Part shown: piece after piece, positions 47,492-59,900 of the stretch | Layout of the letters: each line of letters begins with the position of its first letter | How positions within the stretch are numbered: position 1 is the stretch's first letter | Source: Holothuria scabra | Lineage: Eukaryota > Echinodermata > Holothuroidea > Aspidochirotida > Holothuriidae | NCBI GenBank assembly: GCA_037179385.1 | Contig: CM074185.1 | Coordinates: forward strand, 51,339,000-51,402,999 | Length of the DNA stretch: 64,000 nt | Reading direction: 5' to 3' | The notes under the pieces: model-generated | Told to the model about the DNA's origin: nothing | The model's database searches: none | The model's input: only the letters and a program-made list of their open reading frames with translations | Translations under genes and position numbers: made by a program

Positions 47492-49450
47492 TTTGAAAAC
47501 TTCAAAACCCAACGTAAAGCGACTCACAAAACAACAAGAGCCGCTTACAGAAATTATGTCAACACAGTTTGTACTGATTCACCTAAACGTTTCTGGTCCT
47601 TTATTAAAAACCTTAGATGTGATAGTGTTGGTATCCCTTCCCTGAAATCTGATGGGATATTGGTCTCGGACAACATGCAGAAGGCTAACATCTTAAATGA
47701 GCAGTTCCAAAAGGTTTTCACCCGTGAGAATGTCACCTTACCTCCAGTTGAAGCGAACACCATACCCACCATGTCTGATATTGAGATATCCTTAGATGGT
47801 GTTGTGAAGTTGCTCAAGGAGTTGAACCCAAACAAAGCTTCAGGTCCTGACGGTATACCGGCTCATGTTCTGAAATTGGCCGCTGAGGAGGTTGCTCCTG
47901 CCCTCTGCTCCATTTTTCAAAAATCACTGGACACTGGTCATTTACCTCCCTCTTGGTTATGTGCCAATGTTAGTCCTATCTTTAAAAAGGTGACCGTTCC
48001 CTAGCCTCAAACTATAGGCCGGTCTCTCTTACCTCGATTTGTTGCAAGGTCCTGGAACACATTATACATTCTCATATTATGCATCACTTTGATAACCACT
48101 CAGTTATCACGAACAGGCAGCATGGCTTCAGACAACGCCATTCTTGTGAATCTCAATTGATCTTAACAACCAATGACCTAGTGCAGTCTCTAGATCTTAG
48201 ATCCCAGACTGACATGATTATCATGGATTTTTCTAAGGCTTTTGATACGGTTCCTCATAACCGTCTGCTTTGTAAATTACAAAACTATGGTATTAGAGGC
48301 AACACCCTTAACTGGATTGCTAATTTTCTTAAGTCCCGGAAGCAGAGAGTCGCAGTGAGTGGTGATTTTTCTGATTGGGTGGACGTTATCTCTGGTGTTC
48401 CCCAAGGTACAGTCTTGGGTCCCCTGTTGTTTTTAGTTTATATTAATGACCTGCCCGATAATATCTCTTCTGAAGTAAGACTTTTTGCTGACGACTGTGT
48501 AATTTATAGACAGATAAAGAATAATCTTGACCAGGTTCAACTCCAAAATGATCTAAACACCCTCTCTGAGTGGCAAAATAAATGGCAAATGCACTTTAAT
48601 ACCAAGAAGTGCTTTTCTATGAGGATAACTCACTCAAGAAAACCCAAGTTTTTTAATTATACTCTAGATAACGATACCCTGGAGTCTGCCGATTGCCACA
48701 CTTATCTGGGAGTTGACATCTCTAATACCCTTACCTGGAATAGACATATTAATCGTATCACTTCGTCGGCAAATAGGTCTTTGGCTTTTATTAAAAGAAA
48801 TTTATACTCCTGCCCTAGGAGTGTCAAAGCTAATGCCTATCTCACACTTGTTAGGCCTTTATTGGAGTATTCATCTTCTGTTTGGGATCCCTACACCACT
48901 TCCCTATCCAATAAGGTTGAGCAAATTCAACGTAGGGCTGCTAGGTTTGTTTATAAAGACTATTCCCCCCATAGTAGTGTGACTGAAATGCTAAATGACC
49001 TAGGGTGGGATAGTCTCAAAAACAGGCGTACTGCCAACAGGCTAGCAATTCTTCACAAAGCCAGATTGGGCCTCCTAGCCTTGCCAATCAACAACCTACA
49101 ACCGGTCCGGCGGCCCTCCAGGCATCACCATTCTAATAGCTTTACAAATATACCAACCAATAAGGACTGCTACAAATACAGTTTCTTTCCTCGGACCGTC
49201 AGAGACTGGAACCTACTCCCCCAGAACATTATAGATCTCGAGGACCCCAAGCAATTCAAGAGCGCAGCCTTGAGGATCCTCAGACGGGACGACTAACTAC
49301 ATACGCACACTCAACCCTGCACGTTTGACTCCACCAGGAGTGTTGTGCAGTATTTTTCCAGATCCAGATCCAGACCCCTACGGTGCCCATGACACTATAC
49401 GTGCTGATTGTGGCTAGCAACACCGTGACTCTTCAAATGGTAATGGTACT
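47450..49450 (+). mobile_element. 5'-truncated non-LTR retrotransposon (Jockey/CR1-like)
   Basis: A LINE fragment that keeps the reverse transcriptase and C-terminal region but lacks ORF1 and the endonuclease. Coding homology starts near 47,475. The 3' untranslated tail runs from 49,297 to roughly 49,450, ending near the short TGGTAA-like repeat (AAATGGTAATGGTAC at 49,436-49,450). There is no poly-A tail, as in CR1-like families. Neither end is sharply fixed and no target duplication was identified. Clade assignment rests on overall RT motif style and is tentative. Confidence 0.8.
47486..49296 (+). pseudogene. LINE reverse transcriptase, broken by one frameshift
   Basis: Reverse transcriptase of a non-LTR retrotransposon, which copies its own RNA at a nicked target site. 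The first frame (to 48,004) carries the region before the RT domain and RT block 1 (NPNKASGPDGIPAHVLK). A single-base loss in the GG after the A5 run (near 47,989) shifts the frame and brings in a stop at 48,002-48,004. The second frame (open from about 48,005 to 49,296) holds the remaining blocks: NYRPVSLTSI, QHGFRQRHSCESQL, MDFSKAFDTVPHNRL with the first catalytic Asp, GVPQGTVLGPLLFLVYIND, the FADD catalytic box in VRLFADDCVIYR, and the thumb-region HTYLGVDIS. The C-terminal part ends in RDWNLLPQNI and a short tail. All catalytic acids are still present, so the copy decayed recently or only slightly. The N-terminal endonuclease is absent. Confidence 0.9.
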
Positions 49451-50614
49451 TTTCTCACAGCTATACTACCTTTCGAAAAAGTTTCTTGCGTGATTAGGTT
49501 CTTTACACTGCCGAGAAGGAAGCGTATTGAATTTTCGTTAAAAATCACAACTGAAGTTTCAAAAAGGGTTTAACCAGCCACTTTAGTGGTAAGTAATGTC
49601 ATGAGGATAAGTAGAATCACTCAAATCAATCTTAGGAAGACAAAGTGCGAAAAATATGTCTGATAAAATGGGGATCTCCTTCACAATGGAATCTTTTACC
49701 TAGGCTAGGCCTACGTAGGTTAACTCAAATATAAACCAGTTGCACGAAAGAACCCACTTGTCCACCATACTGGAAAGCACAGGCGTTCGAAGCGTTCTAT
49801 TCATATAGCTTACCTATACTAATATATATATATACTAACAAGGTCGGACACTCCTAGCCCTTGAACAGGACCCAGCATTACGTTCCTATGCTATACACTT
49901 CATTTCTGGGCCCTTGCCCGGTACACACAAAAACACAGCTCATTTGCCTACTCATGCGTGAGTAGGCATCCCTCACGTCCCCAAAAAGATACCTTTTCCA
50001 TCAAACTTTCCACAGATGATCTTTGTCATCACATTCACAGTCCACACAAATCTGTTAATGAAATAAGACCTTTAAAAGGGAAATTTTGGCTGGATAATTC
50101 TGCGAGTAACATTAAGCCTGTGCAGAGTAATTTTTCAGTCGAAGAAGTCGGTGTTTGTCATGTGATCTCATATAAAACGGGGAAGCCTATGCAGTGTCTG
50201 TACAATTTCGTAATGTACAGAGAGCTTAGTATATGAAGTACAACTATTGACTAGCCGCGCTTACTAATTGGTCTTCGATAGCTTGTCGAGCGGAAGTCCT
50301 TCCCATCATGCAACACAGTAGCAGACGATCAACATGTCGATGTTACTGTGAAGGATGGCACCACATTTTTCCTGCCTTTGCTATGAATTCACTGGTATTA
50401 AACATTCCAGAAGGTATAAGTGGTATTTAAGAATGCCAAAATCATTATTTTAAATCAAATCTGTTCTATGAGCCATACCATCGTAATTAGAGCTCAGTTT
50501 GTTGTTTTGGCTTAAAACATTGTTACCTTTGTACATGTAGGCCAGTGACCGTAGTAAGGAGTGACTAGAAGGAGCGGATTATACGGTCACGTTCAGTGAC
50601 TAGACACTCCACAA
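49451..50614. other. no gene seen
   Basis: Non-coding. The 92-codon frame at 49,958-50,236 shows no domain. Confidence 0.4.
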
Positions 50615-50999
50615 ATGAAACCTACACACAGAAGGCACACCTTGGCCTACTTCGACATTTTTAGCCTTGTTGCAAACCTTCAAAGACTTCGTGAGTCCGC
50701 GTCAGAAGTTCCGGGTGAACCTCAAACAGCATCTACCTGTCCCTCAGAGACAATTTTTCCCTTAATGTCACTTTGAAATGATAAAAATTTCTACAGAAAC
50801 TTTTTTGCAGGGTTCTGGGTCAACGCTTTTCAATCCCCTCTCGCCAGTACTCTCCAGCAGTTCCACATTGAGGTCGTAGTTTACGGATTGCGTTTAGGCT
50901 AACAACTTCTGACGCGGACTCACGAAGTCTTTGAAGGTTTGCAGCAAGGCTAAAAATGTTGAAGTAGGCCAAGGTGTGCCTTCTGTGTGTAGGTTTCAT
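50615..50999. repeat. long inverted repeat, 96-bp arms
   Basis: The left arm 50,615-50,710 and right arm 50,904-50,999 are reverse complements with only two mismatches in 96 positions, around a 193-base unique spacer. The outer end reads ATGAAACCTACACACAG and the inner end CGCGTCAGAAGTT. No target duplication is evident. It may be a foldback element, or a source of hairpin RNA if transcribed. No other copy was seen in the window. Confidence 0.9.
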
Positions 51000-51714
51000 A
51001 TAGCTCCCAATTTTCAATTCAATATTCAATCGTTATTTTTGCCGTAAATTTTGGGCTGGTACTAGTACAGTTCGCAAACATCAACTCGATATGTCACTGA
51101 CTATCATTCTATGCTGCAAGTGATTTCCAATATAGGCCTAAGTTAGGCCTAGGCCTATATCTTTGTACATCACGCATGGTGGTGTTCTAGCCATGAAAAC
51201 AAAAACACAAAAACAAGAATGTCAAGAACTGTCAAGACAGTGCAGAACGTTCGTTTGATGGGAAACCCCTAAGACAAGCCCAGCCTCTAACCTGCAAAGT
51301 GGGCATTGATTTTTGCTATTGAATGCAGCATTGCACGACGTTATTTCACTTTTTACACAGTGAGAGGAGTATCTTACATACTTGCTGCGAAGGTTAGCCA
51401 ATAGCGATGTTGCCGTGGCAGCAAACATAAGTCCGCACAGTATGTACCTAGGCCTGGGCATTGTTTAATAGTTGAATGTGCTGTGAGATACTATTTACTA
51501 AAAATCAGTAAGCTGAATTATTTGTTAATTTGCGTGGTTCTCTAACTAAGAAAACTTTGGAGATTTGTTACTCGGGTTTTTTACAGGGCTGGGCGGGTCA
51601 GCGGGTTTGGGAGTTCAAATGCTCGTCACTTAGGAGATATGACTTACGTATGGTATACATGTACGGGTCGCATACATGATCTGTACGTTGGCAGTACATG
51701 TACAAGTATAGTAA
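51000..51714. other. no gene seen
   Basis: Non-coding spacer, with CTAGGCCTA-type short palindromes near 51,137-51,160. Confidence 0.4.
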
Positions 51715-52300
51715 GTTATCATGAGTAGATCACTATCATGAGTCGATCACTGCCTTCTAAACGCCATTGCAGCAAGTATGTGTGATGTGATTGCGATGCT
51801 AGAATAACCTGCGATGCAAATTCTTCAAACAACATCAAAAACAATTATTTGTCATCATGTTTTTGATTTTTAAAGCAAAAATGTTAGTCATGGCCAGATT
51901 TTCAAGTTTCAGCAAAAGTGTGAACGAGAAATTTGCAAAAATCAGTAAAAATGATGATGAGAATGTCTTTTATGAAGTTTTAAGTAAGAATTCTGATAGA
52001 AAGGAGATTGTTCTGTTTCATTACATCACAATCTGGCTCTAAATGTTGTAATTTGTAGGATTTTATTTGTTTGTTTTATGAAGTGATCGGCTCATGATTA
52101 CTTCATAAGCATTGCTACATTCACTGCTTCCTACATTTCAAGATTCATTTCCTAAAGATTACTCAGTCCAAATAACATCAAATTATAGCACAATGAAGAA
52201 GACATAATACAAAATATTACTGTCAAGTTTTATCAATTTCTGTCGATGTTTACATATTTTTGTGGTAACGAACTTTATTAGGTGATCGACTCATGATAAG
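51715..52300. repeat. possible TIR pair around a 586-bp segment
   Basis: TTATCATGAGTAGATCAC at 51,715, repeated in tandem as TATCATGAGTCGATCACT, has its inverse GGTGATCGACTCATGATAA at 52,281. A third inverse copy, AGTGATCGGCTCATGAT, lies at 52,082. It could be a small DNA transposon. The 61-codon frame inside (51,857-52,042) has no domain. Confidence 0.4.
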
Positions 52301-53819
52301 CCCAGTATATATGGTTCACACATAGTAAGTAGCAATCCGTGCGTGATTGTACATGCTTATGTGTACATGTACGTAATGCATACGCCATTTACTGGCAATA
52401 CAAGTAGTGTATAACAAAGTACGTTTATCATATGAGGGGGATTAACCAGTGTGTCGGGTATACAGCTTGCCCGTCGCTACTGATTTTCTGCTTCACAGAG
52501 TACAACATTTCCTTTATAACTTTAAAAATTGTGGAAAATTCTGTGCAGTATGGAAATGAAACATTTTGTACAAATAACCTAAAGACATTACACCAACTTT
52601 CCTTTTAAAAGCAGGCACTTATCACAGCCCAAATACATTTAAGTTGTAAAGTCTTTTACAGTATGGGCAATGAAACTTCTCAATATTACAGTTGTACACT
52701 GCTCTTTAATTGATATCACAGTTTGAAAAAGGTCATACCGTAGAGTACTTAGTTCACATTTCTGGCAGTGCAAAATGAGTGTTCTATTTAATAAGCAAAT
52801 TAGTGGCCTAAAGAAATCTTTGCGTTTACACAATAGAGCAGGGTAGTAGGAACTACTGTGCAGTACTCCACTGTAGAGGGCGTACTCCATGGATCAGCTT
52901 TGATCGCATGGGGACCCTTCTGCCATTTTGGCGTGAGGCAAGAAGTGAGAGTGGTGCTGTTAAATCCCCATTGAAACACATCACACCAATTTTTTGGTGT
53001 TTAGAAACATCTTGCCTTATAAATTATGTCTCCATCTGAGAATTTAAGGATGGTGCCACACTCTATCTGGTTTGAACATTTGAGTTTCTTATGGAGGAAA
53101 ACACTGTATGATTTTGCTAATAAAACTTCTGCCATGTATATAGTATACTGTACACATATATACAGTAGTGTACACGTATATATGTAAAATATATGTATAA
53201 TGACACATCCTGTGCTGTCCTCATAGGAAATGGTGTACACAGCCCCATGGAATCATAGTGCAATAGGTTTACAAACATACACAATACTGGAGTCCGCAAT
53301 CAAGTTTGTACAGTATTATCCTACTGTATACTAGAAGTAAATTAACTAGGACAATTTGAGCTGTCCAGGACAAAATTTCCCCTTTAAGTTATATAAGGGT
53401 TTCTCTCAAGGGAAAGGAAAAGTGTAAAGGGGGATTTTCCCCCATTCCAGGGGAGGGACCTGCTCAACCCCCCCTTCCCCCCCCCCCATTTCATTTTCAT
53501 AAAACAGATGGCAGTGTCTTTTGATTTCTTATTTAATAAAAGGACTCATTTGCAGCAATGTTTGAGCAAGCACATACTGTAGTCTTTGAAACCTTTCAGA
53601 TTGTACCTTGTAGGAGTCATTAAGCAGTCTCCCCCCCCCCCCCTCAACCCACCTGCAACTTTGGCCAAGGGCAACAACAATTTGGACTTGGAGTGTGGCA
53701 GTATGGTAAAATTCCCCCTTTTTGAGTGTTTGGCAGAATATCTGCATTACAGTAAGCAGTAAAGACCTTTTCATGCATGTATTCCTTGTTCCATAAATTT
53801 TTTCTTATTTTTTAAACAG
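52301..53819. other. no gene seen; probable upstream intron or promoter region of BAG6
   Basis: No exon was recognised. It contains two C tracts (53,477-53,487 and 53,631-53,643) and an AT-rich TATATA stretch near 53,140-53,200. If BAG6 has a separate leader exon it should lie here or further upstream. I could not place a promoter. Confidence 0.4.
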
Positions 53820-53889
53820 GTGTGATACTTCACAGTAAGTGTCACTGACTCATTGTTTAGTGCGCTTCAAAATCCACAAAGCTATCAAG
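53820..53889 (+). other. BAG6 5' untranslated part of exon 1
   Basis: A pyrimidine-rich tract (53,796-53,813) ends in AAACAG at 53,819, a plausible splice acceptor, so the coding exon may begin at 53,820 with an upstream non-coding exon. An in-frame TAA at 53,836-53,838 fixes the first ATG at 53,890. A strong donor-like GTAAGT at 53,835 inside the leader may be cryptic. Confidence 0.5.
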
Positions 53890-53952
53890 ATGCTTGAAGT
53901 AACAGTCAAGACCCTAGACTCCAACACTAGGACCTTCACTGTTGAGGAGGAG
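53890..53952 (+). CDS. BAG6: BAG6 exon 1 (coding part), residues 1-21
   Basis: It encodes the first beta hairpin of the [23 protein letters not shown] plus one Glu. The start ATG has A at -3 and is preceded by an in-frame stop 54 bases upstream, so it is the only start available in this exon. The donor is GAG|GTAAGT (phase 0). Confidence 0.9.
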
Positions 53953-56900
53953 GTAAGTAAATGAAAGGTTAAACAACAATGCCTCATGGATTTTTACAGG
54001 ATAATGCATGATTAGGGTTAATTTACAGTCACCTGACTGTAATAGACCAACAGGAGTTGGAAATTATCACTAAGTATGAATTCCACCATTAGGATCATTT
54101 CTAAATCTGATCTATGTACTGTAGAATCAGGCCTTGACAAAAAGCAGAATCCAAGAAGATTGCCAGATCAAAAATTTTCTCGTTGTAATCATTACATGAA
54201 ATGGCCCTTACTAAAACTGCTACCACTAAATGGTTTAAAACCTGACTGTGGGGGATAAGTCAGGTTTTTACTTGATGTTAACATCCTCAGTTTATAGCCA
54301 CTTTGATGCTTAAAAGGTTTTATCATATTTTTATCCATTTTAGGGTTGGAGTGGCTACAAACTGTAGGTGTGAACATCAAGTAAAAACATGACTTTGTTG
54401 CCCAAAAGTTGGGTTTTAGACTGTTTAGTGATAGGCAGTTTTGGTAAGGGCTATTTCATGTAATGATGTTATGTCATGCTGCTAGAATTGAATAGGATAT
54501 TTTAGCCAATGTGACCCAAGAAGAAGGTGTTTTCTCAGGTGAAACTTGTCTCTGTAATTGCAGCAGTTATCCCAGTTTAATGCAACCTTGTTGCTTTATT
54601 GAGCAAATAGTCTTTGAAGGGAGCAAACGCCTTTAACTTTATTGATCTCAAGATACCTGAACAGGAAGTTCTAGATTCTGGATTATTAGTTGCCAGCTTG
54701 AGATGGCTAAAACTAGGAGAAAGTGGCGAAATGGATTGTTCCATCTTAAAAAGGGCAAGTTGTTAAGCAGTTTTGTTGAGGCCATGCTGGAACTGTTTAT
54801 ATTTCAAAGGAGCTAGGCGAAAAAGTCAAGCCTTTAAGAAAGAGTGATGCTAGCAACCAGGTGGTGCATTCATCTTTTGTCGCAGTACTCTGGACTGTTG
54901 ATCTTCCTTGAATTTTTGTTTTGTTCAAAAAAATTTAAGCGATATTCTTACTCTGAGCAGAATCAGGCATTTGACTAAGTCAACCACCTTCACCAGTAAG
55001 AAAAGGTATTTGATATTTTGATATGTACTGTAGTGACATCGTTTTGATCCCTAATTACCAAAAACTTAAGTTTTTGCAGCAGCTTGTTACATAAGGTTCC
55101 ATGAAGTTACAGTACATTACATATGCAAAGCAGCAAATACAGGTAATAGGCATACACAGGGATTGTCCTGAATAATCACCCTCAACTGATACTGAACAAT
55201 TGAAGTCGCAACTTGTACATGTAAAAATAATCCAAGTAGCAGGCAAGCTTAAATACAGGGATTTAGGAGGTCCACATATGTAATCTCAACTGATCTTCCT
55301 GGCTTCACATAATCATTTACAGTAAAGCTTCAAAAAATTCTGCATAATCCTTGGAGATCTATACATTAGAGCTTCCACAGTGCTCCACAGAACTCCTCAG
55401 CTTACAGATGTACAGTTCAAGGTCCAATGTTACACTAGTTATCTTCACATATTTGATATTCATATTTTCTTTTATAATTTTTATTGTCATGTTTCGTTGA
55501 ATCAGATGTGGTATATATCTTTTCATCTTCATGATAAATGAAGTGGATAAAAAATATTAAAATCTTTTTCTTTATTTAGATCACTGTAAAGGCATTCAAA
55601 GAGAAAATTGCAAGCTCTGTGGTAAGTAAATTATGTGAAATGAACAACCACATCAAGTGTGCTCTCCTAATCTTCTAGTTTCATAAGACAAGAGATATGA
55701 AAACAATTCCATCACAAATATTTTTGAATTTTCTGATTTCACAAATGACCTCAATGATTTAGAGACAGACCAACTTTGCAGCTTTGCACTCTACATTACT
55801 GCAGTACATTGATGGAGCTGTTTGACTTGACTATTAGTTACAGGGTATTAAGAAACATTTGAAGTCTAGATGTGTTAGTGTTCTAGTCATTGGTCCTTTT
55901 CATTTTTCGTTCATACAATACCTCTCAAAACTTATGGCCTTTGGGCTCTTTCATTTATCCTGGCTGCCTCTTAAAACTGCATGCATCAAAGTCCATAACA
56001 CTGTACCACTGATACAGTACCGTACTCTAGTATGTTGTTTCTACAAGTTTGTGTGTTTGGTTTCTAGTTCACTTAATATTATTATAATCATTTGCAAGTA
56101 CTGTATGGTGTATGACAGGGAGGTGTTTTGCCAGTTCTTTATATCAGGTATTTTTTGTCACTTTACCAAACAATGGTTCAAGTTATTAAAGTTCGTACTC
56201 TGTAGGTCATAGAGAATTTTGTGATTATATGAAATACTCTACACTCAAGGAAGAAAATTCATGTTCAAAAATTCCTACATAATGTTTTACTTCTTGCCAG
56301 TCTCCTTTACAGTAGTCAGTCCTTCTCATAGTCAACTCCTTGATCTGTAAAAAGCGATCAACATTTGTTGGAGCTTTCTTTGGTCAAGGGTAAAGCAAAG
56401 GACATTTGATCAGGAAGTACTGACCTGGTCTTAAATATGTCATGGTCGCTGACCAGATGTCTGTCAAATGGCCTTTTCCAAATACTGTAGTGATTACAAA
56501 GGATTGTGGAGTAGACTTTGTTTTGTGGATGACATTTTTTGTAGCACAGAACAACAAATACCAGACTTAATCCCACAAACCTTTGTAAAATTTTGCTGTT
56601 TGAAAAAGATCCATTAAAAAAAGACAACATAACAACAAGTTCAAAGTTTTTAAATACCTCTTACCTGAAAGACTTGCATCAAAGCCATGACTAAGATTTG
56701 TCACATCAAATCTGCTTTCATTCAATGTTAGTACTTAATGTAACAGTTTCAAACATGTATAAAAGTACATTGTAAGTGTAAGCATCTGACTAGCAGCCTA
56801 CTTGCCCCTTCAATTACCATTGAATGGACATATACTTTATCATGAATGAACATATATTGCAGCAGGTTATGTAGAATAGCTCAGGAATTGACTGGTTATT

Positions 56901-59900
56901 TTCATGTTGTAAATTCCCAGTGTAAGTAGGAGCACCCCCCTTTTCTTTTTGTAGAACATACCAGCTACAACACAGAGGCTGATTTTCCGAGGAAGGGTGC
57001 TCAAAGATGATAAGAAGCTAGCAGAATACCAGTGTCATGGACAGACGATTCACCTGGTTGAGAAGCCACCACCGTCATCTACTTCAAGTGGTTCATCCAG
57101 CAGGACAAGTACCAGCTCCAACAGCAGGGCAGGGTCAAGTTCTGATGGACAGAATAACTTTTTTCTAGGAGCAGTTCATCTACCAGCTGAAGTGACTGAT
57201 CCTGCTGAAATTCAGGTATTTTTTTAGATATGTTTGTAATCTAACATTCAATGTACCTACATCTGCGATATCCACCTTATACTGTATTTACATATAGCAC
57301 ATATAGCCAGTGAGTGAAAAAAAGCCAGTGGCTGGCTTGACTCTAACCAATAGGTTGGAAACTGGGCTGTAAAACTCTATCTAATGACCAAATTACATAA
57401 ACTGTATGTCATCCCCACTTACCTGCAGTAAGTCCCTGGCACACTTCTTCTAATAGCACAGTGACCCTGAACGACCTCCAATAGGGGTTTGCCCCTTGAA
57501 CCAGGGGGCTTTGAGGTAACACTGATAATACTTGGTCATCATATCGGGCGACTTCAAAAGGGAATAATGTGGCATTGCAGGATTTTTATTAACATGGGTT
57601 CCCAGGTGCCTTATGGTCAATAGGGAGATGTCCTCCCAGATAATGCCATGTAGCGTTCAGCAAATTCTCAAAATTTTGCAATGCCATCATCATTTATAGC
57701 ATAGTTGGCCAATTAGTGAATGTGATCCTACCAATGTAATCCTGTTTGTCAGATGGACACAAGTAATAATGTATGTGTTCCTCATGTTGTCTGTTGTCTC
57801 AGCCTGGAACAGTACACAGGTATGGCTGTGTGTGTCAGTGTGGTTTGAATACTAAGCAGGACAACAATTGGAAAGTGTATTGGTTGGGTTATGGAGCCTT
57901 GAATTACAGATAAGGTGATTGCAAATGGTAAGGTTCTTGTTTGAAAATAGTGCAAAAATACTTAAAATTGCAGTGTATAACATTTATTTTTAATTGTGAA
58001 GTGTTTTTTCTCTCCCCTACTTATTTTCATTTTTTCTGTGTTGTACCCCAATTTTATTTCAGCAAACAGTGCAACAAGTTCTATCAGGAATGGGTGACCT
58101 AGGTCGAAATGCCAGAGTAACATCCAGGTCATCTGTAAGTGAAAAAAAAAAAACATGTTTTCTTGCGTTATGTTGTACCCTTTCTTCACAAGATTAATCA
58201 AATTACTCTCTTTAATAGCTGAACAGAGAAAGTTACAAGAAGGTACAGATACTTTTGTGATAAACCTGCTGGAAGTGTGAAGGAGGGGTAAACCTACTTT
58301 GCACCTACTTACCACCTGTTTCACTACTGGGCTATCCCATTCCCAGGGAACACTAACTGGCAATGCTTTCAGTAGGTGATGCTACGTGTATACCTCATTT
58401 GAAACCTGTCCCTAGGCACACCCTTGTTTTATTTCCTGTGGAATGGTAAAGTTACATATTGGAATTGCTCTACTCTTCTTCCCGATTTTTGGATTCCTCA
58501 GTATCTAGAGATTAATAGATGATAATATAGTATTGGGTGTCAACTTCTTTCTGATCTCTAAAATTTACCCAGGGACCATTCAACCAGTAACCCTAGAGCC
58601 TTTGATTATTAGATGTACATAAAATAAAGAATACTAGACATAAATATGAAAGTTCAACCCTGCTTCAGGTTTCCTTGTTTGCATGGCTGGTACAAATTCT
58701 GGCTTTTTTGCATCACAGTCTCTAGAACAAATTTTTTTGCATGTTTAGTGATGTTTCTGCTTTATAAAAGTTCAGCAATTAAACCAACACATTTTCCAGG
58801 ATAAATAGTAGTATTTTAAGTTGTAAAGAAATCCTGGTTAAATATGTGTTAATTTTATTCGTGTGTTCATCATAATATGAAACAATGCATGATATTTACC
58901 TAAATCTATTTACTGCAGTCAAATTTCTGCTTTGTGCCGAAATTTCTGGGGTCATGCACAATATGCAAAATGCATTATAAATTCATACATGTTTGTAGCT
59001 GTTCTCATGTGTTTCATGCTGAGGGCCATTTTATTTGAGTTTTTACATTTTTGTTCTAGTAGTGGTAACTTAGCTTGTTTCCTTCATAGAATTTAGGGTA
59101 TATGCTTACTGTAAGCCACCCTCACACTGACATGGATGGACACCTACCTTAATGATCCAATTCTCTGGCCAGGTCATACTGAAGACTTAAAAAAAAGGAA
59201 CCTATTGCCATCATGCTTGGTGCTCAGCATAAGCAATGGAGTAGGGAAAACAAGCCAGTGGGCCACACCTGGAAAAAGTCTGTGGTTAGCTTGACTGAAA
59301 CAAATTCGTTAGAAACTGGGCCATAAAACTCTGTCTAAAATGTAAACTATTCACTGTAGGCTATTCAGGCTATTTATTATTTGGTTGTTTATTCAACTCA
59401 TGTTGAGGTAGCAACACATGAGGTATCTCCCAAATTTGAAATTTCAATTAGGTTTGTCCTTAAACATGCATAATAAAAACTTGGTTAAGGTGTTCTATAA
59501 TATGATTTAAATATATCAGGAGAGGTTTTGGGGAAAAGTGGAAGCAAGTCTTAGCAAAGTGAGCTAATGTCCTTTACTTTTCGTTATTTCAGGCTGATGG
59601 ATCATCAGTGGATGTTCACATTAACCTAGGTCCAATAGCGATTCAGACTCCTTTGACACCTGCTCAGCTGCGACTGAACCAGATGCGTAACTTGTTGCAT
59701 CAAGCAAATAGCGCCATCACTTCCCTAGAGGTAAATTCAGTTCAGCTCTTCAGTTGCAGAAGATTATATTATTTCATTACTGCAAACATGTTACATGTGA
59801 TGGTCAATGCTTCTTTAAAATGTGAATCTGCTATGTACTGAATTTGTGAATGTCAACAAAAAATGGCATTGTTTAAATTTTGTATTGGCACTTTAAGATT

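Noticed and set aside
48713..48982. 89-codon frame within the LINE
   Set aside because: Alternative frame over the reverse transcriptase coding sequence.
50615..50999. A microRNA precursor
   Set aside because: The arms are far too long and too perfectly paired, with a 193-base loop; it fits a foldback element or long hairpin better.
57962..58363. 133-codon minus-strand frame opposite BAG6 exon 4
   Set aside because: Antisense to a supported exon and its introns, hydrophobic by composition, no domain.
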